A program made the position numbers and the translations under genes. Below are positions 48,325 through 57,105 of a stretch of DNA of 64,000 bases, piece by piece. Position 1 is the first letter of the stretch. Each line of letters begins with the position of its first letter. Source of the stretch: Anaerococcus pacaensis 9403502. GTDB lineage: Bacteria > Bacillota > Clostridia > Tissierellales > Peptoniphilaceae. The notes under the pieces are model-generated. The model ran no database searches. It saw only the letters and a program-made list of their open reading frames with translations, and was not told the origin of the DNA. The DNA is taken from positions 62,001-126,000 of the forward strand of contig HG326667.1 in NCBI GenBank assembly GCA_000308255.3, read 5' to 3'.

Positions 48325-49416
48325 CTACAAAGCATTCACTGAATCAAATATTGGAATTGCTATAGAAAATACTACAAAGGCTACGAGTATACTCATTATA
48401 ATCGTCATCACAGGTTCAACCATGCTAAAAAAACGCCTTAGCCTATAAATATAGTCGTTTGAATAGTATTCGCTAGACTTCTTTAGAGAATTAATCATTT
48501 GGCTACTGTCTTCACCTATTCTAACCATAGATATAAAAAGGGGTGAAAAAGTATTGCTATTAGTTAAGCTATCTGCAAATCTAACTCCTCGTGATACCTC
48601 ACTAATAATTTGATCTACGATATTTTTTATGTAAGCATTATTAAATGAATCCCTAATTATAAATAAACTATTTACTATCCCCACATCCCCTGCCCTAAGG
48701 ATATAAAGCAAAGATGTGAATTGATATTCAATTCCTAATAACCTTAATTTTTTGAAAGGTAAATGTTTATATAAAAACTTATCAATATGGTACTGAGCCT
48801 TGTCATCTTTTCTAAGTACCAGGATAGAAATTATAATAATAGCAATAAATAGTAAAATTAGTATTCCATAATTACTCAAAAAAGTTGAAAATCCCATTAA
48901 AAGCTTCGTCCCAAAAGGCAGGCTTTGACCACTACTGGCAAAAACATCTTCAAATGTAGGAAGTACGAAGCTCGTTACAATGGTTACAATAGCGATGGTT
49001 ACAAATAAGAGAAGAATTGGATAAGTCATAGCTTGTTTGATAACGGATTTATTCTTGCTATCTTCATCCATGTATGATGATAACTGATCTAATACTTCTG
49101 CTAGCCTACCGCTTTCATCACCACTTTTGATGAAAGCAAGTATCATAGGGTTGAAAGATTGTCTATTATTATAAAAAGCTTCATATAAAGATAAGCCGTT
49201 ATCGAGGTCAGTATTTATGTTATGTAAGGCCTTAGTAAGCTTCTTATCTACATTTTGATTCTCTATTATCTTAAGGCTAGTATCTAAGCCAATTCCAGAG
49301 TCAATTAAGAGAGATAATTGCTTTAAAAATAAGGACAACACCCTGCTATCAATCTTGGTAGGGGTAATATCCTTATTTAAAAATTCAATTATTCTATTTT
49401 TATCAATAGAACCCAC
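48325..49416 (-). CDS. Type IV pilus/type II secretion platform protein (PilC/ComGB-like)
   Basis: The 363-residue protein has two GspF-type halves, each with a cytosolic helical domain and membrane spans; marks are LFLKQLSLLIDSGIGLDTSLKII and the second-copy SLLYILRAGDVGIVNSL, with VRIGEDSSQM. It anchors the pilus base in the membrane. The ATPase that normally precedes it (PilB/ComGA) is not present: the next gene upstream is frr, 1 bp away. Confidence 0.9.
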   Translation of the reverse strand: MGSIDKNRIIEFLNKDITPTKIDSRVLSLFLKQLSLLIDSGIGLDTSLKIIENQNVDKKLTKALHNINTDLDNGLSLYEAFYNNRQSFNPMILAFIKSGDESGRLAEVLDQLSSYMDEDSKNKSVIKQAMTYPILLLFVTIAIVTIVTSFVLPTFEDVFASSGQSLPFGTKLLMGFSTFLSNYGILILLFIAIIIISILVLRKDDKAQYHIDKFLYKHLPFKKLRLLGIEYQFTSLLYILRAGDVGIVNSLFIIRDSFNNAYIKNIVDQIISEVSRGVRFADSLTNSNTFSPLFISMVRIGEDSSQMINSLKKSSEYYSNDYIYRLRRFFSMVEPVMTIIMSILVAFVVFSIAIPIFDSVNAL

Positions 49417-49417
49417 T

Positions 49418-49978
49418 TTATACTGAAAGTAGTTCTTGGTTCTTCTTATCAGCTACGTCTTCTATCTCTTTGACATATTTATCAGTGATGTTTTGTAGTT
49501 CATCTTCTAATGAAAATCTATCATCTTCAGTGATTTCGTCGTTTTTTTCAGCTTTTTTCACTTCATCCATAGCATCACGTCTTTTGTTTCTGATAGATAC
49601 TTTTGCATCTTCAGCGTATTTATTTACTTCTTTTGTATATTCCTTACGTCTTTCTTCTGTAAGCACTGGGAATGGAAGTCTTATCACTTCGCCATCATTT
49701 TGTGGATTAATACCGATATCTGCTTTGGTGATAGCTTTTTCGATTGGCCCAATATTGTTTTTATCCCATGGTTTAATAACTAATAGTCTAGCTTCTGGGA
49801 TAGAGATTGTTGCTGCTTGATTGATTGGAGTATCAGTACCAAAATAATTAAATTTGATACCATCTAGCACTGATTCACTAGCTCTACCTGCTTTGATATT
49901 TGCAATTCTATTTTCAAAAGAGCCTACAGCTTCTTTCATTTCTTTGTCTGCAGTACTTTTAATTTCTTCGTAATTCAT
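49418..49978 (-). CDS. frr: Ribosome recycling factor
   Basis: The 186-residue protein splits post-termination ribosomes with EF-G. Marks: GRASESVLDGIKFNYFGTDTPINQAATISIPEARLL, WDKNNIGPIEKAI and RKEYTKEVNKYAEDAKVSIRNKRRDA. It follows pyrH directly, the standard order, and precedes the pilus genes. Confidence 0.97.
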   Translation of the reverse strand: MNYEEIKSTADKEMKEAVGSFENRIANIKAGRASESVLDGIKFNYFGTDTPINQAATISIPEARLLVIKPWDKNNIGPIEKAITKADIGINPQNDGEVIRLPFPVLTEERRKEYTKEVNKYAEDAKVSIRNKRRDAMDEVKKAEKNDEITEDDRFSLEDELQNITDKYVKEIEDVADKKNQELLSV

Positions 49979-50695
49979 TTAAAATTTCTCCTTTACAATT
50001 GTGCCAATTGGGGCATCCTCAGTAAATATCTTTACTAGATTTTTTGGATCATCTATACCAAAGGCTATTAGAGGCATATTGTTATCCATTGCGAGTGATG
50101 AAGCTGTGGTGTCCATGATTTTAATCTCTTGGGTCAGTATCTCTCTATAGGTGAGCTTATCAAATTTAACTGCATCATCGTAGACATTTGGATCTTTGTC
50201 ATAGATGCCATCAGTTCCAGTTTTACCAAGCAGTATCACATCTGCACCTATTTCTAGTGCTCTAAGGGATGCTGTTGTATCTGTAGAAAAATAAGGTAGC
50301 CCAGTCCCTGCTGAGAAAATAACTATTCTTCCCTTTTCAAGGTGTCTGATAGCCCTACGTCTAATATATGGTTCAGCTACTTCTTGCATAGTGATAGCAG
50401 TCATTAGCCTTGTTTCAAGCCCCATCTCTTCGAGGGTGCCTTGGATACGTAGCCCATTCATCACTGTGCCTAGCATACCAATATTATCAGAGCTTACTCT
50501 ATCGATGAAAGCTCCAGACCTACCCCTCCAGAAATTACCACCACCGACAACGATTGCAATCTCTACACCAAGCATATGGATTTGTTTAATTGCAACACAT
50601 ATATCTTCTATAACCTGATCATCAAAGCCAAAGCCCTTATCACCTGAAAGCGCTTCTCCACTTAATTTTAATAAAACTCTATTAAATCTTCGCAA
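49979..50695 (-). CDS. pyrH: UMP kinase
   Basis: The 238-residue enzyme phosphorylates UMP to UDP. Marks: LLKLSGEALSGDKGFG, VVGGGNFWRG, and GKTGTDGIYDKDP. Start codon is TTG 5 nt behind GGAGG. A TATAAT box lies at 50722-50717 on the minus strand with a weak -35. It heads the pyrH-frr-pilus operon. Confidence 0.96.
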   Translation of the reverse strand: MRRFNRVLLKLSGEALSGDKGFGFDDQVIEDICVAIKQIHMLGVEIAIVVGGGNFWRGRSGAFIDRVSSDNIGMLGTVMNGLRIQGTLEEMGLETRLMTAITMQEVAEPYIRRRAIRHLEKGRIVIFSAGTGLPYFSTDTTASLRALEIGADVILLGKTGTDGIYDKDPNVYDDAVKFDKLTYREILTQEIKIMDTTASSLAMDNNMPLIAFGIDDPKNLVKIFTEDAPIGTIVKEKF

Positions 50696-50781
50696 AATAG
50701 CCTCCTGTTAATATAAATTATAACCTATTATGAAAAATTTTAACAGAGCTAGTAAATTTTTTTTAACTAAACGAATTAATA

Positions 50782-51018
50782 CTAATCTTCCAGTGCTTCA
50801 AGCTCTTTGATAACCTCATCTATGGTATAGGTGGTAGGATCTTTTAAAAATTCTTCATAAGATTCCTTAGCCATTTTTAAATCGTATTCATCCTCAATCT
50901 TTTCAATTATTGCTTCTCTTATTACTTCAAAAAAACTCATGTTCACACTTCCTGCATATTCCTTAATTGCTCTTTCTTCTTCTCTAGTGAATTCGATAGT
51001 TTTTTCGATATAATCCAT
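50782..51018 (-). CDS. Orphan ribbon-helix-helix antitoxin-like protein (RelB/DUF6290 type)
   Basis: The 78-residue protein has a MetJ/Arc-like N-terminus (EKTIEFTREEERAIKEYAGSVNMSFFEVIREAIIEKIEDEYDL) and a C-terminal helix with TYTIDEVIKELE, as in DUF6290/RelB antitoxins. No toxin gene follows: only 86 bp separate it from pyrH. It may be a solitary regulator or a remnant of a toxin-antitoxin pair. Confidence 0.7.
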   Translation of the reverse strand: MDYIEKTIEFTREEERAIKEYAGSVNMSFFEVIREAIIEKIEDEYDLKMAKESYEEFLKDPTTYTIDEVIKELEALED

Positions 51019-51074
51019 GATAACCCCTTATTAGTTGTTTATTATATAAATATCTTAACATGGAATCTGAAATT

Positions 51075-51101
51075 AAAAAAGACGCACATAACTGGGCGTC
51101 T
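51075..51101 (-). terminator. Intrinsic terminator upstream of the ribbon-helix-helix gene
   Basis: AGACGC (51080-51085) pairs with GCGTCT (51096-51101); on the minus strand six T follow. It is the second of two terminators after the tRNA genes. Confidence 0.6.
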
Positions 51102-51126
51102 AGATGAGAACCGGTTGGATACAATT

Positions 51127-51158
51127 AAAAAAAGAACCGTTGAAATATCAACGGTTTC
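51127..51158 (-). terminator. Terminator of the tRNA transcript
   Basis: GAACCGTTGA (51134-51143) pairs with TCAACGGTTTC (51148-51158), and on the minus strand seven T follow. It lies 10 bp after the tRNA-Leu gene. Confidence 0.8.
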
Positions 51159-51168
51159 TTTTATATTA

Positions 51169-51254
51169 TGGTGCGGGATAAAGGAGTTGAACCTTCACGA
51201 GAAATTCTCACTAGATCCTAAGTCTAGCGCGTCTGCCAATTCCGCCAATCCCGC
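51169..51254 (-). tRNA. tRNA-Leu(TAG)
   Basis: The minus strand reads as a class II tRNA: acceptor GCGGGAT pairs with ATCCCGC, CCA is encoded at the 3' end, the anticodon stem CTAGA/TCTAG holds the loop CTTAGGA with anticodon TAG, a variable arm follows, and the T arm has GGTTCAACTCC. It reads CUA leucine codons. It is one base downstream of tRNA-His in the same transcript. Confidence 0.95.
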
Positions 51255-51255
51255 A

Positions 51256-51333
51256 TGGGGTGAGTAGTGAGATTCGAACTCACGGCCTCCTGGGCCACAA
51301 CCAGGTGTCTTAACCAACTGGACCATACCCACC
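51256..51333 (-). tRNA. tRNA-His(GTG)
   Basis: The minus strand has acceptor GGTGGGTA pairing with TACTCACC, so the extra 5' G of tRNA-His is included, an encoded CCA, anticodon stem CCTGG/CCAGG with loop TTGTGGC (anticodon GTG), and T arm with GAGTTCGAATCTC. Precursor of the histidine tRNA. Confidence 0.95.
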
Positions 51334-51350
51334 AGGTCATTACCCTATAT

Positions 51351-51379
51351 AGTATACACTGTTGTAAAATGTATGTCAA
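51351..51379 (-). promoter_or_regulatory. Promoter of the tRNA-His/tRNA-Leu unit
   Basis: On the minus strand TTGACA (51379-51374), 17 bp, TATACT (51356-51351). The rest of the gap to 51553 (about 170 bp) is AT-rich and shows no gene. Confidence 0.85.
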
Positions 51380-51553
51380 GTTTTTTTTACATACTCTTTA
51401 CATACATTTAATGTAGACTTTAAAGGCCTTCCATGCATTTCTTAACTGCAAAATATATTATATAACTTGAGCCCTAGCCTTGTCAAGCATTTTTTGAAAA
51501 ATTTTCAATTTATTTTTTTTAAATATATAGTAAAGTAGTTTAGAGGTGAAGAA

Positions 51554-51655
51554 ATGAAGAATAATAAAACTATTTTAAAGATCGTAGCTATCATAATCGC
51601 CATAGCAATGGTGGCTCCTATGATATATAATGCATACTTAGCAGTTAAGCTATGA
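51554..51655 (+). CDS. Small single-pass membrane protein, 33 aa, coupled to recX
   Basis: ATG 51554 follows AGGTGAAGAA. The product MKNNKTILKIVAIIIAIAM continues to ...YLAVKL: a short basic N-terminus and one membrane span. Its stop overlaps the recX start as ATGA, so the two are translationally coupled. Comparable tiny one-span proteins (Prli42-like, DUF4044-like) exist in Firmicutes but I cannot assign it to one. It is too short for usual gene finders. Confidence 0.6.
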   Translation: MKNNKTILKIVAIIIAIAMVAPMIYNAYLAVKL

Positions 51656-52257
51656 TTGTTGAAAACATCGACTATTCAGACAAATACAATAACGTAATAA
51701 TAACTATCTCAGGCGAAGATTTTTATATCAGCTATGACCTCTACAATGACTTATCTATACAAAATGAGGATGAACTTGATTTTGATACGTACAAGGTTAT
51801 TTTAGCAGATGATGAATTTAATAGAGCGAAAAACTACGCCCTTTCTAAATTATCTTTTGCAGCCAAATCATCCTTTGAAGTAGAAAAATTGCTTAAGCAA
51901 AAAGATTTTAGTAAAGAAGCAATTGATAAAACCATCGATTTTCTCGATGAATATGGCTTGATAGATGATGAAGCCTATGTGAGAAGCTTTGTAGCCGATA
52001 AGCACAATATTTCCAAGTGGTCTAAAAATAAGATCCGATATAATCTTAATACCAAAAATATAAAAGATGATTTAATAGATACTTATCTTTCCCAAATTCC
52101 ATATGACGAGGAATATGAAAAAGCCCTAGCCTTCGCTCAAAAGAAGGCTCGTGATGATTTTTCTGTGGAAAATAAGCAAAAAGTTTATAGATATCTGGCC
52201 TCCAAGGCTTTTGACTTTGATATAATTAACAAAGTAGTAGGTGAGCTTTTCAAATGA
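51652..52257 (+). CDS. recX: Regulatory protein RecX
   Basis: The 201-residue protein is built of three-helix repeats with RAKNYALSKLSFAAKSSFEVEKLLKQKDF, DYLDEYGLIDDEAYVRSFV-like repeats (here FLDEYGLIDDEAYVRSFVADK) and NKIRYNLNTKNI. RecX restrains RecA filaments. It follows the 33-aa gene with a 4-bp overlap and overlaps the GIY-YIG gene by 4 bp. Confidence 0.9.
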   Translation: MIVENIDYSDKYNNVIITISGEDFYISYDLYNDLSIQNEDELDFDTYKVILADDEFNRAKNYALSKLSFAAKSSFEVEKLLKQKDFSKEAIDKTIDFLDEYGLIDDEAYVRSFVADKHNISKWSKNKIRYNLNTKNIKDDLIDTYLSQIPYDEEYEKALAFAQKKARDDFSVENKQKVYRYLASKAFDFDIINKVVGELFK

Positions 52258-52508
52258 CTTTTGGCTATGTATATATATTAAGATGCGCGGACAATTCGCT
52301 CTACACTGGCTGGTGCAGGAACTTAGATGCGAGATTGAAACTCCATAACGAAGGCAAGGGAGCTAAATATACTAGGTCTCACGGCCTATGTGAGTTAGTC
52401 TACTATGAAGAGATCGCAAACAAATCTGAAGCTTTAAAGAGAGAGATAGCGATAAAAAAATTATCCAAGGCAAAAAAAGAGGACTTGGTTAAAGGTTTTA
52501 ATCTTTAA
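52254..52508 (+). CDS. GIY-YIG nuclease family protein (UPF0213/YhbQ-like)
   Basis: The 84-residue single-domain protein has the GIY-YIG pattern in VYILRCADNSLYTGWCRNLDARLKLHN, with catalytic Arg in the helix and Glu in the later ALKREIAIKK. Such stand-alone domains are thought to act in DNA repair. Its 3' end contains part of the terminator. Confidence 0.88.
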   Translation: MTFGYVYILRCADNSLYTGWCRNLDARLKLHNEGKGAKYTRSHGLCELVYYEEIANKSEALKREIAIKKLSKAKKEDLVKGFNL

Positions 52509-52519
52509 CCTGTCCTTTT
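52480..52519. terminator. Terminator of the recX operon
   Basis: AGGAC (52480-52484) and GGTTAAAG (52487-52494) pair with CTTTAACC (52503-52510) and GTCCT (52512-52516), followed by T on the plus strand. It may also serve the convergent MinD-like gene. Confidence 0.85.
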
Positions 52520-53146
52520 TTATTTTCTAAAACCTAGGCGTAGCTTCTCAAAAAATCCTAGTTTTGGTATGGCTACTGCATTCTCACTTAGTAGGTTGTC
52601 AATGACAGGCTTAAAATATTCGCCCTCTTTGACAGTGCCTAAGAATCTTGCACCTTTACCATCTATAATATCCTTATCATTTCTGATATCATAAGTGTCA
52701 GATACTTTATTAATAAAAAATGCATCAGCATTAATAGGATCGTTGATATTGTCCATACCCACTATTTCAATAGCAGTCTTTTCAGGGATAATATTTCCAG
52801 CTAGCTCATCGATTACTACAAAATCATAATTTACTTCTGAAAAAAGTCTTCCCATGTCTTGACTATTGAATGAGTACTTTTCCTCTAATAGTGGGCTAAT
52901 CATGAAGTCAAGATTTTGTGTTTCATGGACCAAGACCTTTTCGATTGGGGCTAAGTCTTGAAAATAGTCTGCTATGTCATAGGTAATCATGCCATCTTTA
53001 CCGAAATAGTCCTCTATATTGCTTCTACCATTGCGTTTGCCTTGAAGTAGCAATACCCTCCCTAATTTTTGCAAGTGCTCAGCTAGATTTACTGCAAAAT
53101 CAGTCTTTCCTATTCCATCTTTTCCATTTATTACATATATTTTCAT
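52520..53146 (-). CDS. Divergent MinD/ParA-like ATPase
   Basis: The 208-residue protein has a deviant Walker A GKDGIGKT (8-15), with the signature Lys kept but Gly changed to Asp, and DFVVIDELAG in place of the usual DxPAG. The C-terminus FFEKLRLGFRK looks like the amphipathic membrane-targeting helix of MinD. It is at the end of the mreBCD-PBP2 operon, where many bacteria have minCD. No minC is present. A role in positioning at the membrane is inferred; the changed motifs make ATPase activity uncertain. Confidence 0.65.
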   Translation of the reverse strand: MKIYVINGKDGIGKTDFAVNLAEHLQKLGRVLLLQGKRNGRSNIEDYFGKDGMITYDIADYFQDLAPIEKVLVHETQNLDFMISPLLEEKYSFNSQDMGRLFSEVNYDFVVIDELAGNIIPEKTAIEIVGMDNINDPINADAFFINKVSDTYDIRNDKDIIDGKGARFLGTVKEGEYFKPVIDNLLSENAVAIPKLGFFEKLRLGFRK

Positions 53147-53155
53147 AATAGTCCC

Positions 53156-56100
53156 CTAATTGTTTACATTATCCATGATTTCAGAGTTTAGCTCTGCTTC
53201 TGTATTTGCTTCTGGGCCCTCTTGGTTGATATTTTCTATTAAAGGCTCATTGTCATTTGGAGCACTATCGCCAAATTGAGCTGTATCTATGTCTTCGCGA
53301 GTTTCGCCCTCGTTTGTGATGTATACATCTAGATCAAAGTATTTAGCAATAATATCACGCATGATTGGTGAAACATTGTAAGAAGTATCCCCTTGGGTTA
53401 GTACAACACTTACAGCAATTTCTGGGTCATCATATGGAGCAAATCCAACCATCCATGCATATGAATCGTAACCTACACCGTCAGAGTTCTTACCTTCTAC
53501 TTCAGCAGTACCAGTCTTGATTCCAATATCTACTGGTAGTTCACTTAAGATTTTATTATTTCTTGCTACTAATAATGTACCATATTTGATATCTTCTAGG
53601 TACTTTCTGTCAGATATATCTATTCTTGATCTCTCAGGAACATTTTCAAATAGAATATCCCCAGAGTCATGATTGGTTATCTTATCAATAAGAGTAAGTT
53701 TATTTAAATATCCACCATTTGTAAGAGCTGATATGGCTCTAGCCATCTGTATAGGTGTATAGGCATTCTGACCTTGGCCTATGACTATATTTAGCATATC
53801 AGTGATATCCCATACAGCTTGGTTTAGATAAGTGTATTTGATAGTATCAGCAAGTCCTGCTCTATCTCCAGGCAGAATCACTTCAGAGTTATAACCCTTA
53901 TCTTCGAGAAATTCTATAATATTTTTACGTGACCAATCATCTGGACTATCTGCAAATTTAACTATTTCTAATACGTCATTTTCAAATTCAGAACGGGACT
54001 TACGTACATCATCTTTTAGGTAAAGTGCTAGCTTATCTTCAAGATAGTTCTTTAGCATAGTCTTTGTAATTTCTACTTTTTTGCCTATTGATGGAATATT
54101 ACCTACAGTTTCTTTTGGGATATTGATCTCAATGCCAGTTGTCTGGTCAAGTCCTAGTTTTTGAGCTGCATCTCTTACATCGTTTAAGTCTAGTTTGATG
54201 CCTATTGACTTACCATCTTTTGGGTTTTCGCCTAAGGCTAGGACATAGAAATAGTAGTTGTTTGAATCTCTTATAGCGTCATATAAGTTTTCATCACCTT
54301 GTAAGATTCCGTGTTCAGTCCAAGCTAAGTTGTTAAATGTTCTATTACCTATTTCAATAAAACCAAAATCTCTTATTGTAGCTTGAGGATCAAGACCTAC
54401 TTCAAGACCTGCAAGTGCTGTCACAAGCTTAAAGGTAGACCCAGGTACCACAGCAGTTTGACTTGCTATATTTAGCATTGGTCTAGGTTCAAGTGGTCCA
54501 CTTTCATCGTCTACCTGTAAAGACTCCCAGTCTGATTGGGATATACCAGTAGAAAATAGATTTGGGTCATAATCAGGAAATGAAGCCATTGCTAGAACTT
54601 CGCCTGTTTTTACATCCGTTACTACTATCGCTCCACTTTCTGCGTATGAAGCCCTTCTCATTGGCATGAATGTGCCATATTCTGACTCGTACATTGTGCC
54701 TTCTCTAATAGATTTCAGAACACCCGCAAGGGATTTTTCAGCCATATCTTGCAAGTCTAAATCAATTGATAGGTATAAGTCATCTCCTGGTTCTGATGGG
54801 CTTTGTGAGATGGTTTGACGCCTGTTTCCAGCAGAGTCTACTGTAACAAGGCTCTTACCATTTTTACCCTTTAGGTTGTCTTGATATGATTCTTCTATAC
54901 CAGTCTTACCAATGATTTCATCACGTAGATAATCTCTTTGGTTGACATATTTTTCTACTTCCTCTGCTGTAGCTATAGGTCCCATGTAGCCAAGGATGTG
55001 GCTTGCCAGATATCTATTTGGATATGATCTTATTGGGATAGTATCAACTTGGATACCACTGGTTGAATCTATATTTTCTTCAATCTTTAGAACTGTTGAT
55101 TCATCGATATTATAAACCAGGCTGATTGGCCTATAGCCAAAATTACCTTGCCTGTTTACTTTGCTGTCAATAGTTAGTATGCCCACAGCTTCTATATCAC
55201 TATAGTCTTCAAGGCCTGAAGTTTTCTTTAGGTAGTCTAAGATAGCCTTTGGATCTTTTTCATTATTTAGGATTTCAACTACTTTCTTAGTTGGATTTAC
55301 CTTATCCCTTTGACCGTAGTAGGTATAGAAATTATTTTTCTCTACATTGAATGTATAGTCCCACTTTTCTGGGTCGTCATTGGATATGTCTATGTTTGGA
55401 TAGATATTATTTTTTGTATTGGCATTTTGCGCCATGTATTTTACTTCATTTGATAGTATCAGTGGCTTTAGTAAATCATGCTCATCGGCAAGTCTTGCAA
55501 GTTCATCTACTGGAGAACCTGCCTGTGGGTTTCTGAAGTTGATTTCCACTGAATATTGGTTTACATCATCTGCAGTTTCAGTGATGACTTGTGTTTCGAA
55601 GTTGGCATAGACTCCCATATTTTCAAGTTGTTGAATAAGTGTGTCTGCTGGTATAATGTAGGCTCCATCTTCTACCCTGGCTTGAGTTAAGACATCGTTT
55701 ATGGTTGATTTCTTTACTATCTCGTAAAAATCATTTGCTGGTTCACTTTCAAGTGTAATCTCTGGATAGGCCCTAGATAATTTTGCCTTTTTCTCTATCA
55801 TATCTTCATCAGCTTTTACCACATATGGCTTTAGGCTTATTGATCCTAATAGATTAGCATTATCTAGCAGTTCATAGGCTAGTATTCTAGCATTTGAGTT
55901 GTCCAATATGCTTAGTAGTACTGACCTATCATTTCCTACTGCATCCACTACTATATCTATTGGATTTTGATCAGACCTGTAGCCAGCTGATGCTAGTTTA
56001 TTATCCGGATTGTCCTTAAATTTAGCTTCTACCACACCCTCGTTTTGTGTCACGTGTATTGGTAAATCTATCCCACGTTTTTTAAGGGCTAGTATAGCTG

Positions 56101-56605
56101 TAGATAGGGTTTCGTACTCAATCTTATCATCCTTATATGAAGAAGTGAGAAATTCATATACCAATCCATTGTCTATAATAGTGGATACTACTAGCTCTGT
56201 AGGCATTTGCCCTAAGATGAAGTAGTCTTCTTCTCTATTGTATACAAATGAATTTAACTTTATAGCGAAGCTATCAGTGTAGTTTACTCCGTCTTCTTCT
56301 AGGATTTGGACTAGCTTGTGAATATTTTTTATGCGGTCTTCTTTTTCCAGCCCTAGAAGCTCGTCCTTATAAATTTGGACAGCAAAAGATGGGATACTTG
56401 TAGCAAGTATTTTCCCATTTCTGTCATATATATTTCCTCGAGATGCTATCTCGTCTACTTCTTTAACTTTTCTATTATCTGACAAGTCCCTATAATAATC
56501 CCCTTGGCTAATCATTACCGTATGTAGCCTTGCTACGATGGCTATCAGCATGGCGACCACTAAGACTTGTATGAATGTTATTCTTCTTTCCTTTTGTTTT
56601 TTCAA
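53156..56605 (-). CDS. Penicillin-binding protein 2-type transpeptidase, unusually long
   Basis: The 1149-residue protein has an N-terminal membrane span (about 9-28), EIASRGNIYDRNGKILA, then about 330 residues more than a usual PBP2 before the IGKTGIEESYQDNLKGKNG motif at 565-583. The transpeptidase motifs are SxxK in PGSTFK (S723), SNN (781-783) and KTG (1030-1032). A second insert of about 80 charged residues lies at 840-920. The tail is acidic and Asn-rich. Its place after mreD indicates the elongation-type PBP2 (MrdA). It crosslinks peptidoglycan outside the membrane. Confidence 0.88.
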   Translation of the reverse strand: MKKQKERRITFIQVLVVAMLIAIVARLHTVMISQGDYYRDLSDNRKVKEVDEIASRGNIYDRNGKILATSIPSFAVQIYKDELLGLEKEDRIKNIHKLVQILEEDGVNYTDSFAIKLNSFVYNREEDYFILGQMPTELVVSTIIDNGLVYEFLTSSYKDDKIEYETLSTAILALKKRGIDLPIHVTQNEGVVEAKFKDNPDNKLASAGYRSDQNPIDIVVDAVGNDRSVLLSILDNSNARILAYELLDNANLLGSISLKPYVVKADEDMIEKKAKLSRAYPEITLESEPANDFYEIVKKSTINDVLTQARVEDGAYIIPADTLIQQLENMGVYANFETQVITETADDVNQYSVEINFRNPQAGSPVDELARLADEHDLLKPLILSNEVKYMAQNANTKNNIYPNIDISNDDPEKWDYTFNVEKNNFYTYYGQRDKVNPTKKVVEILNNEKDPKAILDYLKKTSGLEDYSDIEAVGILTIDSKVNRQGNFGYRPISLVYNIDESTVLKIEENIDSTSGIQVDTIPIRSYPNRYLASHILGYMGPIATAEEVEKYVNQRDYLRDEIIGKTGIEESYQDNLKGKNGKSLVTVDSAGNRRQTISQSPSEPGDDLYLSIDLDLQDMAEKSLAGVLKSIREGTMYESEYGTFMPMRRASYAESGAIVVTDVKTGEVLAMASFPDYDPNLFSTGISQSDWESLQVDDESGPLEPRPMLNIASQTAVVPGSTFKLVTALAGLEVGLDPQATIRDFGFIEIGNRTFNNLAWTEHGILQGDENLYDAIRDSNNYYFYVLALGENPKDGKSIGIKLDLNDVRDAAQKLGLDQTTGIEINIPKETVGNIPSIGKKVEITKTMLKNYLEDKLALYLKDDVRKSRSEFENDVLEIVKFADSPDDWSRKNIIEFLEDKGYNSEVILPGDRAGLADTIKYTYLNQAVWDITDMLNIVIGQGQNAYTPIQMARAISALTNGGYLNKLTLIDKITNHDSGDILFENVPERSRIDISDRKYLEDIKYGTLLVARNNKILSELPVDIGIKTGTAEVEGKNSDGVGYDSYAWMVGFAPYDDPEIAVSVVLTQGDTSYNVSPIMRDIIAKYFDLDVYITNEGETREDIDTAQFGDSAPNDNEPLIENINQEGPEANTEAELNSEIMDNVNN

Positions 56606-56616
56606 AAGTAGGTCTC

Positions 56617-57105
56617 CTATATTCTATATGTTGGAATGTACATCACTTTTTTGACTATTGGTATGAATATTAGGTATATTAGCGAGTTTAGTATAACTTC
56701 TATTAGGATAGGTATAGGTAGGTAGTCTGTAATTACAGTTTGACCCGTGGTAATATAATAGATTACTGATATGATTATCAAATGTAAGATACTTGATAAA
56801 GCTGTCATAATAATCCCAGTTGGCCTATCCTTACCAAAGTTAAACCTATCGCTGCTTACAAATGACCCAATTACAAAATATGATAGGGCTCTTACACCCA
56901 TGAGATTTGTAAACATAAAGTCTTCAATAAGACCTACTATGAGGCCTGCATATCCTGCTGTTTTATCCTCTAGGACCTGGCCTATAGCCACTATAGCAGG
57001 AATGATGATGTTTACATTGGCACCTAATATATCAATTTTCGAAAAAATCGTAGTTTGTAATATAAATGAAACTAGGAGGATCAAGAATGTCTTAAATTTA
57101 TTCAT
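56617..57105 (-). CDS. mreD: Rod-shape-determining protein MreD
   Basis: The 162-residue membrane protein has about five hydrophobic segments, with GLIVGLIEDFMFTNLMGVRALSYF typical of MreD. It overlaps mreC by 8 bp and precedes the PBP2 gene. Part of the elongation complex. Confidence 0.88.
   Translation of the reverse strand: MNKFKTFLILLVSFILQTTIFSKIDILGANVNIIIPAIVAIGQVLEDKTAGYAGLIVGLIEDFMFTNLMGVRALSYFVIGSFVSSDRFNFGKDRPTGIIMTALSSILHLIIISVIYYITTGQTVITDYLPIPILIEVILNSLIYLIFIPIVKKVMYIPTYRI

Noticed and set aside
50696..50781. Toxin remnant downstream of the ribbon-helix-helix gene
   Set aside because: Only 86 bp are available, occupied by the pyrH -10 box and leader; no RelE-like sequence seen in any frame.
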